DNA from: Ruthenibacterium lactatiformans
Lineage (GTDB): Bacteria > Bacillota > Clostridia > Oscillospirales > Ruminococcaceae
Assembly: GCF_000949455.1 (NCBI RefSeq)
Contig: NZ_JXXK01000026.1
Span: 1 to 54,362 of the forward strand
Direction of reading: 5' to 3'
DNA: 54,362 bases
Position numbers and translations under genes: made by a program. Of the stretch, positions 6,920 to 15,087 are shown in pieces; the first letter of the stretch is position 1; the number at the start of each line of letters is the position of its first letter. The notes under the pieces are model-generated. The model made no database searches. It was not told the DNA's origin and was given only the letters and a program-made list of their open reading frames with translations.

Positions 6920-8893
6920 TTATTGTATTGATTCCTCAATCGCGATCGCTTCGTATTCTTTTAGAATATCCAGTGTGATTTCCAGACCATCATTGGTTTG
7001 TTGCGTTGTCAGGTGACCGCCGTTCAATGTTTTTGCTGTACCGTAAATGCCCGGCAACAGAAGATGAATTTTATATACAGGAACCGGTTCAAACCAGCTG
7101 TTGGCAAAGCATCCAGTTGTGTTGACAAGCTGAATTAGAAGAAGGCCTTTTTTTCTGCACATAGTCAACTCTGTCATGGGAGTCAACTTCGGTGCCAATT
7201 TCGGCAGACCACAAAAACTGAACAAAATGTCCTGTAAAAAACAGGCGGGATTGGTGTAGCCCTCTCTTTGATACAGCGCCGCCCCTTTCCAAGGCAGGTA
7301 CAATCCACGTCCTTTCCCATATGATGATACGACTAAACCATGAACAGGTTCATTTTTCTCAAAACAGCAACATTCCGGCGGCCCAAACGGATGCTCAGGA
7401 ATCAACCGCAAATATCCCTTTGAATTTTTTTCAGGCGTAACACACACCAGTTCTTCACCGATATCCAGATATGGTGTCTGCATACAGTTTGGAAATGCAT
7501 CCTGTTCTTCTTGGGGAATCTCCAGCATAGACGCACGCAAGCCTGTACGGATTTCCTGCACCTTGGCAACGCCCAAACAGTGCAAAGCAGCATTACCGGT
7601 CACTAGAGCAGAACTGCCTGTCGCCACAACCGTGCCGCCGGAATATGCAAACGCATCAATCAGGCTTGCCTGGCGCTGCGACAAATTACTGATGTCGGGC
7701 AATATCACAAGCCGTTTTTCGGACAGCTGATTGTTTTCTCTCAAATCGGACAAAGGAAGTTCGTCAAAGGGCACATGGTTTTCTGTCAAAATGCGAATCC
7801 ACCCCTGCGCTTCCGCGTCCGTGCGATGCCAATCTCCTGCATGCACCAATAGAACCTGTGCCGCGCTTTGCAATCCGGCGAAAAGCGCTTCGTGTTCCTT
7901 GTGGAACTGGAATACCCGCTGCGTAGGTTTAAAACATGAGGTGTCCCGGTGGTTATCCAAACGCCCCATAATATACAAACTGACACACCCTGAATTTGCC
8001 AAATTCTGCCATTGACGCAAGGCCATCAACGCAGGCGAAACGGAGATAAACCGATGACGGAAACCTATAAAATCTACGCTTGCATCATCGCTGGGACGTG
8101 TGCGCAGAGTCCCTGCGGCCAAACGGGAATTTGAAGAGGCTTTATAAATCCAGTTGGAACGTCCGTATTCCGTTCCTACTTCACTGCGTACAAAATCCAC
8201 ACCGTTAACAGCCAGCTCTGGGTTAAGTGCTTTCACAAAATCAGCAAGCTTCTCTTTTTTTTGCGCATTACACCGTGCATGAAATGCCGCATATTCTCTC
8301 AAAGCGGGACTGTGTGAATCTCCTGTTTCTGGCACATCTTTGCCGGTTTCCGACTGATATTTTTTACGACAGGTTTCGCATTGGCACAAACCGTAAAAGC
8401 GCCCGCTGTAATCTGTTAACAAATAACCGCTCATGTTACAGAACAAACCGTCGAAAGGGTGGGTGTCAAACAGTTCACGCAGAATTTCAAACACACGGGT
8501 ATTTTGATAATCACTGTTCGGACAGACACTTATATAGCCGTTGTAATTGACAACGCTCCCGTCTGCAAGGCGTGCGGCCCACTCCGGATGTTGTTCATAT
8601 ACATCTTGACGAATGCGGGAAAAATCTGTGCGTGCGATAACGCGAAGCCCCTGCTGATGGCATTCTTCTATGATGCGGCGGAGATTATCGCCAGTCAGGT
8701 AAGCGCTTCGCGGTTGAAAATCCAGCTGGGTCTCATAGCTGGCAATGATTCCGGCTGCATTCAGGTTCACCACTGTGGCGCCAAAATCTTTCAGGCTTTT
8801 CGCAAAAGCAGCGGCATCTATATCCGCCATATCGGGTTCGGGCAGATTTGTCTGAACCATACGCCAAGGCGTTGTTTCCCACCAGTGTGCCAT
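6920..8893 (-). CDS. GHL6-like glycoside hydrolase with beta-galactosidase trimerisation domain
   Basis: A 657-residue protein without signal peptide. Residues ~1-330 look like the TIM-barrel of hypothetical glycosyl hydrolase family 6 (GHL6): LNAAGIIASYETQLDFQ, GLRVIARTDFSRI, HPEWAARLADG, FDGLFCNMSG and a CQCETCRKKY cysteine cluster. Residues ~345-560 match the flavodoxin-like trimerisation domain of GH42-type beta-galactosidases (AAQVLLVHAGDW, LPLSDL, VVATGSSALVTG). GGAGGGG precedes the ATG, 9 bases after the dehydrogenase gene. It probably cleaves an imported glycoside in the cytoplasm. GHL6 proteins have few tested members, so the substrate is unknown. Confidence 0.75.
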   Translation of the reverse strand: MAHWWETTPWRMVQTNLPEPDMADIDAAAFAKSLKDFGATVVNLNAAGIIASYETQLDFQPRSAYLTGDNLRRIIEECHQQGLRVIARTDFSRIRQDVYEQHPEWAARLADGSVVNYNGYISVCPNSDYQNTRVFEILRELFDTHPFDGLFCNMSGYLLTDYSGRFYGLCQCETCRKKYQSETGKDVPETGDSHSPALREYAAFHARCNAQKKEKLADFVKALNPELAVNGVDFVRSEVGTEYGRSNWIYKASSNSRLAAGTLRTRPSDDASVDFIGFRHRFISVSPALMALRQWQNLANSGCVSLYIMGRLDNHRDTSCFKPTQRVFQFHKEHEALFAGLQSAAQVLLVHAGDWHRTDAEAQGWIRILTENHVPFDELPLSDLRENNQLSEKRLVILPDISNLSQRQASLIDAFAYSGGTVVATGSSALVTGNAALHCLGVAKVQEIRTGLRASMLEIPQEEQDAFPNCMQTPYLDIGEELVCVTPEKNSKGYLRLIPEHPFGPPECCCFEKNEPVHGLVVSSYGKGRGLYLPWKGAALYQREGYTNPACFLQDILFSFCGLPKLAPKLTPMTELTMCRKKGLLLIQLVNTTGCFANSWFEPVPVYKIHLLLPGIYGTAKTLNGGHLTTQQTNDGLEITLDILKEYEAIAIEESIQ

Positions 8894-8902
8894 ATCCCCT
8901 CC

Positions 8903-9916
8903 TCAAATTCGCTCGGCGCTGCGTGCGCCGGAGTATATGTTTTTTTCGCTGAGCCGATTTACAAATTCTCCATTTTCACGATATGCCTTTATGTTTTGAT
9001 ATACATAGCTCAGCATACGCTCTTCGCGGTCTGGCAGGGCAGGTGTACAATGTGGCGTAACAATTACATTGGGCATATCCCAAAGCGCGCTGTCGGGTGG
9101 CAGCGGTTCTGTTTCAAAGGTGTCCAGGCCTGCGCCGGCTATCTCTTTTTTTTGCAATGCAGTTATGAGCGCTGGCTCGTCTACCAGCTTGCCTCGGCCC
9201 ATATTGACAAAAAAGGCCGAGCTTTTCATGGCACGGAACTGTTCTGCGCCTATCATATGGAAGGTCTGATCATTCAGCTCGATGCAAAGCACCACATAAT
9301 CGCAACGGGCAAGAAGCGCATTCAAATCACCGTCCTCTTCTGAGGCGTATATTTCATCTACATATTCCACGGGGCTGTTGCTGCGCCTCCAACCCAATAC
9401 CGTCATATCAAACGTTTTTGCCATACGCGCCACTTCACGTCCGGTTTTTCCAAGGCCAATCACGCCGATGGTTTTGCCATGCAACCCGGTTTTTGTAGCA
9501 TACTCACGTGTGGAAGCCCATTTATGTTGCGTTTGTGCTTGTAAAAGCATGGGCAAATCATATGTAAGGCTTAGAAGGAACATTAAAACATGTTCCGCCA
9601 GAGCTGGTGCACTGCGTCCGGAAGAGCTTGTCAGAATGATTCCCCGCTCAAATACCTCCGGGCGGGCAGAACGATCCAGTCCGGCGTGGCAGCAATGTAT
9701 CCACTTGATATTGTTCCCCGCTAAAATGCTGTCATTTAAATCTCCGTTCAGTATACACACATCTGCTTCCTGGGCTGCCTGTGCGATTTTTTCTTTTGCA
9801 TCTGGTCCGTAAGGAATGCAGAAGGTTACCTCGGCAGGTTCTAACGCCGCTTTCAGTCGTTCCTGATTTTCCGGTTTCAGGTAAGCTGTTACCAACGCTT
9901 TTTTGATTTCAGGCAA
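8903..9916 (-). CDS. D-2-hydroxyacid dehydrogenase
   Basis: A 337-residue NAD-dependent dehydrogenase of the D-isomer 2-hydroxyacid family (GhrA/GhrB, phosphoglycerate dehydrogenase relatives). It shows the Rossmann motif VIGLGKTGREVA (~153), the catalytic Arg in NMGRGKLVDE (~237), the Glu in GLDTFETEPLP (~267) and the His in VTPHCTP (289). The start is TTG at 9914-9916, with AGGAGG 8 bases upstream. It is the first gene of the leftward operon, divergent from the AraC regulator. It likely reduces a 2-keto acid such as glyoxylate or hydroxypyruvate, or the reverse. Confidence 0.85.
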   Translation of the reverse strand: MPEIKKALVTAYLKPENQERLKAALEPAEVTFCIPYGPDAKEKIAQAAQEADVCILNGDLNDSILAGNNIKWIHCCHAGLDRSARPEVFERGIILTSSSGRSAPALAEHVLMFLLSLTYDLPMLLQAQTQHKWASTREYATKTGLHGKTIGVIGLGKTGREVARMAKTFDMTVLGWRRSNSPVEYVDEIYASEEDGDLNALLARCDYVVLCIELNDQTFHMIGAEQFRAMKSSAFFVNMGRGKLVDEPALITALQKKEIAGAGLDTFETEPLPPDSALWDMPNVIVTPHCTPALPDREERMLSYVYQNIKAYRENGEFVNRLSEKNIYSGARSAERI

Positions 9917-9953
9917 AATTGATTCCTCCTTGAATATATCTATATATAAATTT

Positions 9954-9982
9954 TTGAAAAGGTGTAGCGTGTATGATACAAT
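9954..9982 (+). promoter_or_regulatory. Sigma-A type promoter for the AraC regulator
   Basis: TTGAAA (9954-9959), 17-base spacer, TACAAT (9977-9982), reading towards the regulator with a leader of about 85 bases. The leftward operon starts at 9916, so its own promoter must overlap this region on the other strand. Confidence 0.65.
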
Positions 9983-10072
9983 AATCTCGAAGTTTTTGCG
10001 GTTGAAGCTGCACGCGCGTCAAACTTTGTGAATGTGAAAATATACAGAAATGCATTTTTGCAGGAGGGGAAA

Positions 10073-11290
10073 ATGGAATTTCAGGCTCGAATCGAAGTTT
10101 TTTTAGAACTTCTGTCTTGCGCGAAACCCTTATTCTATTGGCGATACGACGGACAGGGCGCTCTGCTGCACAGTACCTGTTCTTCTGAAAAAATGTTGGA
10201 TGCTGTTCTGCGCCATACGGGAGGCCTTGAATACGCCTATACAGCACCCAAGCAAGCTCCGTTGATACTAAATGGTGATGCGCGGCTGATGTGGATCGCT
10301 GCGCGGGAGATGAGCGGAAATTCCGTCGTAGAAATCCATGTATTGGGGCCTTTTTTCGGGAATGAGCCGCACCCGGATTGCCTTGATGAATTGCTTTCCG
10401 CCGAAGAGGCGCAGGCTTCCCCACAATGGAAGCACGCATTGGAGGAAACACTCCATACACTGCCGTTTCTCTCAATGCCGTTTTTTACGCAATATGCAGT
10501 GATGCTTCATTACCTTGTAACGGGAGAAAAAATAGATGTCAGCGCTGTGCAGTATCAGTTGGGAGAACTTACGCCAGATTCCGCTTTTCCCCGCATTTCC
10601 ACACGAAAACCGCCAAAAGATCGAATTCAGATTTACCGGGCGGAGCGGGCGCTTTTGAACGCCGTGCGCGATGGGGATTTGGACGGAGCGGCTGCTATGG
10701 CCAATGCCGCAGATGTGGCGCGTGTGCGGCAATATACAGATAATCCGCTGCGAAACGCGCAAATCGCCTGCACAACGTTTGCCGCAGTCTGCACCCGCGC
10801 CGCTATTGAAGGCGGTCTCTCAACAACCATGAGTTATTGTTTGGGCGACGCTTACATCAAAAGTTTTTTTGCCGCGAAATCCCTTTCAGAGGTGGCTGAT
10901 ATCAAAAACCAGATGTATATGGATTTTATCCGCCATGTGCGTGCTTGCCGCAGCAATCCTAAATATTCCAAAATGGTGCAAGGAAGCTGTGATTATATTG
11001 AGTTGCATCTGCGTGAACCGCTAAGCATCGACATTTTGGCCACAAGGCTTGGATACTCCAAATATTATCTGTCCGCATGTTTTAAACGCGAAACTGGATG
11101 TTCTGTCAATGATTACATCAAATTTGCCCGAATCGAACACGCAAAAACACTGCTTTCCACATCGGATACGCCTATTGCTGAAATCGCAGAGCGCTTGGGC
11201 TTCAATTCGCGAAACTTTTTTGCAAATACGTTCAAACAATGTGTGGGCAAAACCCCGGCGGAATACCGCCGTGAAACGCTCAATACTTGA
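10073..11290 (+). CDS. AraC-family transcriptional regulator
   Basis: A 405-residue DNA-binding protein. The C-terminal ~100 residues hold two helix-turn-helix motifs: LSIDILATRLGYSKYYLSAC and TPIAEIAERLGFNSRNFF, ending GKTPAEYRRE. The N-terminal ~290 residues are a long helical sensory region with no family I recognise. I start at ATG 10073 because GCAGGAGGGG lies just upstream; an in-frame ATG at 10028 lacks this. It lies between the leftward hydroxyacid/glycosidase operon and the rightward FdrA operon and probably controls one or both. Confidence 0.85.
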   Translation: MEFQARIEVFLELLSCAKPLFYWRYDGQGALLHSTCSSEKMLDAVLRHTGGLEYAYTAPKQAPLILNGDARLMWIAAREMSGNSVVEIHVLGPFFGNEPHPDCLDELLSAEEAQASPQWKHALEETLHTLPFLSMPFFTQYAVMLHYLVTGEKIDVSAVQYQLGELTPDSAFPRISTRKPPKDRIQIYRAERALLNAVRDGDLDGAAAMANAADVARVRQYTDNPLRNAQIACTTFAAVCTRAAIEGGLSTTMSYCLGDAYIKSFFAAKSLSEVADIKNQMYMDFIRHVRACRSNPKYSKMVQGSCDYIELHLREPLSIDILATRLGYSKYYLSACFKRETGCSVNDYIKFARIEHAKTLLSTSDTPIAEIAERLGFNSRNFFANTFKQCVGKTPAEYRRETLNT

Positions 11291-11406
11291 GCGAGTGTTA
11301 TGTCTGCAATCGCAATGTATCACATTTTTTCAACCTTGGATACTTTCAAATTCGCTTTTTAGTAATTGAATTTCATTTTTTTTGGAATTGACATGAATTT
11401 GTGAAC

Positions 11407-11420
11407 ATTTTCGCGAAAAT
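11407..11420. promoter_or_regulatory. 14-bp palindrome upstream of the rightward operon
   Basis: ATTTTCGCGAAAAT is a perfect 14-base palindrome between the regulator and the operon. Its core resembles the TTTCGCGAAA palindrome at 31983-31992 in front of the LacI regulator, so a LacI-type repressor is a possible binder. A TTGACA at 11388-11393 has no good -10 at 17 bases. Confidence 0.35.
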
Positions 11421-11441
11421 AAAACTATTCCAACAGGAAAT

Positions 11442-11496
11442 CCCCCTGTACAATATCCATGCAGAGCATTATGGATTTGTGCAGGGGGTGTTTTTT
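11442..11496 (+). terminator. Terminator or attenuator before the flavoprotein gene
   Basis: CCCCCTGTACAATATCCAT pairs with ATGGAT, TTGTGC and AGGGGG, with a short loop, followed by TTTTTT. It lies 150 bases after the AraC stop and 58 bases before the next start. It ends the regulator transcript. If the downstream promoter lies before it, it would act as an attenuator. Confidence 0.7.
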
Positions 11497-11554
11497 GTGT
11501 ATTTACTTCATGGTTCGGATTCCGAAACAAAAAATACGAAGGGGAGGCTTCATA

Positions 11555-12772
11555 ATGGCTGTCCATGTTGTAAATGAAGCGCGCCGTTGCCTGAACTGCA
11601 AGATTCCTCAGTGCCGAAAGGGCTGCCCGATTCAAACGCCAATCCCGGATATGATTCGCTTGTTTTTGGACAATCAGCTTGAACATGCAGGACAAATGCT
11701 GTTTGAAAATAATCCGTTGAGTGTAGTCTGCTCATTGGTTTGTGACCACGAAAAGCAATGCGAGGGGCATTGTGTCCTTGGACGCAAGGGCGAACCGGTG
11801 CATATCTCCAGTATCGAGAATTATATCTCAGATTCCTGCTTGGACAGACTTTGCCTACAGCGTGACAAAAATAAGAACAAGCGGGTCGCAATCATTGGGA
11901 GTGGCCCAGCAGGAATCACGATCTCGGTACTGTTGGCCGAAAAAGGATACGATGTGACGCTTTTTGAAAGCCGCGATAAAATCGGCGGTGTGTTACGGTA
12001 TGGCATCCCGGAATTTCGTTTGCCGAAAACCATTCTGGATCGTTATAAAATACGACTTGCAAATTTGGGCGTTAAAATACGTCCGAATACGGCCATCGGC
12101 GGTGCGTTGACAATTGACGATTTGCAGCAGGACGGGTACAAGGCGATTTTTATTGGAACCGGCGTATGGCGTCCCAAAAAACTGGGAATCCCGGGCGAGA
12201 GTTTGGGACATGTACATTTTGCCATTGACTATTTGGTAAACCCAGATGTGTATGAGCTGGGGGATAGGCTTGCAGTAATTGGCGCGGGGAACTCTGCTAT
12301 GGACGTGGCGCGCACGGCCCTGCGCAAAGGCGTTAAGAGCGTATCGGTTTTCTGCCGCCGTCGGGAAGCAGCTGCCAGCAGCCGCGAGGTCGACTATGCA
12401 ACGGCGGACGGCGTGGAATTTCTTTACGGTGCACGCCCGTTGGAAATCATCGATAACGGCATAATTTATCAACAGGCTTCTTTTGACGGAGATGGGGCGG
12501 TAGCAAAGCTGAGTGAACCGAAATATTTCCCTGCGGACAGCGTAGTAATTGCCGTGAGCCAAGGGCCAAAAGATAAAATCGTCAGCACGACCACGGGCTT
12601 GAATATAACAGACCGTGGGCTTTTGGCCACAGACACACATGGAAACACAAGCCGCCCTGGTGTTTTCGCAAGCGGTGATGTAGTATTGGGGGCACGCACA
12701 GTCGTGGAAGCAGTAAAATATTCCAAAGAAGTGGCTCGGGCTATGGATGAATACCTGCGGTCGATTGGATGA
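11555..12772 (+). CDS. GltD-like NAD(P)H/FAD oxidoreductase
   Basis: A stand-alone homologue (405 residues) of the glutamate synthase small subunit and related electron-bifurcating flavoproteins. N-terminal cysteines for Fe-S clusters are present (CLNCKIPQCRKGCP, CSLVCDHEKQCEGHC). The FAD motif GSGPAG lies near residue 112, the NAD(P) motif GAGNSAMD near 245, and a C-terminal FAD-binding FASGDVVLGARTVVEA follows. ATG 11555 is preceded by AAGGGGAGG; the open frame further upstream runs through the terminator. No GltB partner is in view. It probably passes electrons between NAD(P)H and an unidentified partner in the pathway of this operon. Confidence 0.8.
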   Translation: MAVHVVNEARRCLNCKIPQCRKGCPIQTPIPDMIRLFLDNQLEHAGQMLFENNPLSVVCSLVCDHEKQCEGHCVLGRKGEPVHISSIENYISDSCLDRLCLQRDKNKNKRVAIIGSGPAGITISVLLAEKGYDVTLFESRDKIGGVLRYGIPEFRLPKTILDRYKIRLANLGVKIRPNTAIGGALTIDDLQQDGYKAIFIGTGVWRPKKLGIPGESLGHVHFAIDYLVNPDVYELGDRLAVIGAGNSAMDVARTALRKGVKSVSVFCRRREAAASSREVDYATADGVEFLYGARPLEIIDNGIIYQQASFDGDGAVAKLSEPKYFPADSVVIAVSQGPKDKIVSTTTGLNITDRGLLATDTHGNTSRPGVFASGDVVLGARTVVEAVKYSKEVARAMDEYLRSIG

Positions 12773-13763
12773 ACACGCGAAGGAGAGGAAGAGTTTTACG
12801 AAACAAGCATATGCACCGGGATTAAAAGGACCTGGACCACTGGGTCGCATCGATTTTGGTAATCCTGCGCTGAAACCGATGCTTCGGATGATGGCAGACA
12901 ATATGAAAAAAGATACGCGCGCATATCACCCCCCTGAGGGATTAAGACTCCGCAGTTTGTCGGTAGATAATGGAAACGGCAGACAAATTTGGTGCTTTGT
13001 CATGGAACCGGAAGGCGAGGAAACGCGGAGTTTGCCAGGAATGCTGTATTGCCACGGCGGCGGCTTTTTCCTACCACTACAGGTGCCGGCGCTACGGCTG
13101 GCTGCGAAGTACGCCGCTGCACTGCACATGCGGATATTTTTGCCTGAATACCGCCTGCTGCCGGAGCATCCTGCACCTGCGGCATTTGACGATTGCTTGG
13201 CTGTGTGGCGGCAGATGATGGTGCGGGCAGAGGCGTTGGGACTTGATGCCACCAAAATTCTTTTGTACGGCGAGAGCGCCGGCGGCGCGCTGGCAGCAGG
13301 AATGGCGCAGCAACTCCTAGCCGAATGCGACGTGCGGCCCGTCGGCCAACTTCTGATTTATCCGGTGCTGGATGACCGCTGCGGCCGATATGCCTCGATG
13401 GAGCAGTCTGTAGATGTCGCATGGCCTCGTAGCTCCAACGAACAGATGTGGCGGGAATACCTGCGCGACATTACTTCACCCGCTGCGCCGCTCGTGCCTT
13501 TGCGCACGGATTACAGCGCGTTGGCGGGCCTTCCGCCCGCTTACATCGAACCGCAGGAAATCGACATTTTACACGATGAAGCTGTAACCTATGCCGAGGC
13601 ACTGACCGCTGCGGGCATAACGGTACAATTGAATGAAGTATCCGGGTCGTACCACGGCTTTGATGCGGAGTCGGATAACGCTTTTGTCAGCCGGGTCATC
13701 CAGCGACGGCTTTGCGCCATGAAAACTATGCTGGAAAGCTCCAGCCGGCAACCCCGGCCGTGA
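12747..13763 (+). CDS. HSL-type alpha/beta hydrolase (esterase/deacylase)
   Basis: A 338-residue hydrolase of the hormone-sensitive lipase family. The oxyanion-hole motif HGGGF is at 103-107, the nucleophile motif GESAGG at 175-180 (Ser177), Asp in EQEIDILHDE-like context near 268, and His in GSYHGFD near 298. The start is uncertain. ATG 12747 overlaps the end of the flavoprotein gene by 26 bases without a clear ribosome site, and TTG at 12765 is an alternative. It likely cleaves an ester or similar acyl bond of the substrate before the FdrA/DUF1116 step. That order is inference. Confidence 0.8.
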   Translation: MNTCGRLDEHAKERKSFTKQAYAPGLKGPGPLGRIDFGNPALKPMLRMMADNMKKDTRAYHPPEGLRLRSLSVDNGNGRQIWCFVMEPEGEETRSLPGMLYCHGGGFFLPLQVPALRLAAKYAAALHMRIFLPEYRLLPEHPAPAAFDDCLAVWRQMMVRAEALGLDATKILLYGESAGGALAAGMAQQLLAECDVRPVGQLLIYPVLDDRCGRYASMEQSVDVAWPRSSNEQMWREYLRDITSPAAPLVPLRTDYSALAGLPPAYIEPQEIDILHDEAVTYAEALTAAGITVQLNEVSGSYHGFDAESDNAFVSRVIQRRLCAMKTMLESSSRQPRP

Positions 13764-13816
13764 GAAAAGCTACCGCTCTATCTAACTATCTATATTCAAA
13801 AGAAAGGTTGAATTGA

Positions 13817-15073
13817 ATGACAATTGAACAGCGTGTAAACGAAGCAAATCAAAAGGTAATGGATATTCTTTTGAACGGCCGTCCGGTATGGAAGGATGTG
13901 CGCCCGGCGCTGGAGGCGATTCCGGGTATGACGCGGGAAAGCATTTTGGTTGCCGGACCTCCTCTGCCTGCTGAAAAAATCACGCAGCCCATCCGCACGT
14001 CCATCTGCGGCGCTGCCGTACATGAAAAGCTGGCGGTCTCTCTGGATGAGGCATGGCAAATGGTACTGGATGGACGCATCAAAATCAAGCCCGCGCAGGA
14101 CTACGCCTGCGGATGTGCCGCCTGTATGGTGGTGTCGGCCACTATGCCTGTAATCGTGGCCGAAGACCCGGTGTATGGCGGAAAAGGCTATGCACCCATT
14201 CATCCAGGCGCCAACCCAAAGGTGTTGCGTTGGGGGTTGTATGATGGCGAAGTAGAACAGGATTTGTGTTGGATGCGGGACGAGTTTGGACCAGCGTTGG
14301 GACAGGCTGTGCGGGCATCCGGAGGTATCGACCTAGTGACTGTGTTGGCCAAAACCGCGGGAATGGGAGACGAGAATCACAACCGGCAGCCAGCAGCTTC
14401 CATGTATCTGGCACTGCAAATCATCCCACATTTTATGGACGTGGAGCATCCGAAAAAAAACGATATGGTTCGCTTTCTGGCGGGTAATGACCGTTTCTTT
14501 TTGCATGTGATGATGGCAGGTGTGGAGGCGCTTACTGTGAAAGCGAAAGAGATTCCCCTTTCCACTGTGATGGCAGGTATGGGTGGAAACGGCGTGGAAT
14601 TCGGTATTCAACTCTCTGGAACGGGAAACCGATGGTACACTGCGCCTGCCCCTGTCATTCATGGGATGCTGCTGAAACCATCCTATACGGAAGAAGATCT
14701 TTTGGGATATCTGGGCGACAGTTGTGTAACGGAGGTATATGGTCTGGGCGGGATGTCCTCCATCGCGGGTCCGGCTTATGCGCGCTTTACTGGAGCAACC
14801 TTTGCCGAGGCAAAAGAGCGTACGGAAAAGGCTCGTGCGGTTTCACTGGGTGAGCACACATTCGCTCCCATTCCTTGGGATGAATACCGCGGATTCCCTG
14901 TGGGGATCGACGCGCGCAAGGTTGTAGGATACAATATTTTGCCCATCAGTCACGGCGGTTCCGCGCTGAAGACAGGCGGGCAAGCTGGCGCGGGGGCGGC
15001 CGAGCTACCGCTGGAGTGCTTTCGGGAAGCACTGCGCGGCATCCGGGACGAAGCGCTGCGCAAGCAGCAGTGA
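13817..15073 (+). CDS. DUF1116 protein (AllG/YlbE-like)
   Basis: A 418-residue member of the DUF1116 family, whose E. coli member YlbE (AllG) works with FdrA (AllF) and AllH in oxamate carbamoyltransferase of allantoin breakdown. Family stretches seen: VAGPPLPAEKITQPI, a glycine-rich GMGGNGVEFGI, TAGMGDENHNR and GLGGMSSIAGPAYARF. The protein is of normal length and soluble. AGAAAGG precedes the ATG, and fdrA starts 15 bases after the stop, the usual family pairing. With FdrA it should transfer a carbamoyl or other acyl group. The acyl group handled here is unknown. Confidence 0.8.
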   Translation: MTIEQRVNEANQKVMDILLNGRPVWKDVRPALEAIPGMTRESILVAGPPLPAEKITQPIRTSICGAAVHEKLAVSLDEAWQMVLDGRIKIKPAQDYACGCAACMVVSATMPVIVAEDPVYGGKGYAPIHPGANPKVLRWGLYDGEVEQDLCWMRDEFGPALGQAVRASGGIDLVTVLAKTAGMGDENHNRQPAASMYLALQIIPHFMDVEHPKKNDMVRFLAGNDRFFLHVMMAGVEALTVKAKEIPLSTVMAGMGGNGVEFGIQLSGTGNRWYTAPAPVIHGMLLKPSYTEEDLLGYLGDSCVTEVYGLGGMSSIAGPAYARFTGATFAEAKERTEKARAVSLGEHTFAPIPWDEYRGFPVGIDARKVVGYNILPISHGGSALKTGGQAGAGAAELPLECFREALRGIRDEALRKQQ

Positions 15074-15087
15074 AAGGAGCAGGGAGC

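Noticed and set aside
8459..9343. 294-codon open frame on the plus strand
   Set aside because: Spans the junction of two well-supported minus-strand genes and shows no family pattern.
11993..12901. 302-codon open frame on the minus strand
   Set aside because: Antisense to the GltD-like flavoprotein and the hydrolase start; no motif.
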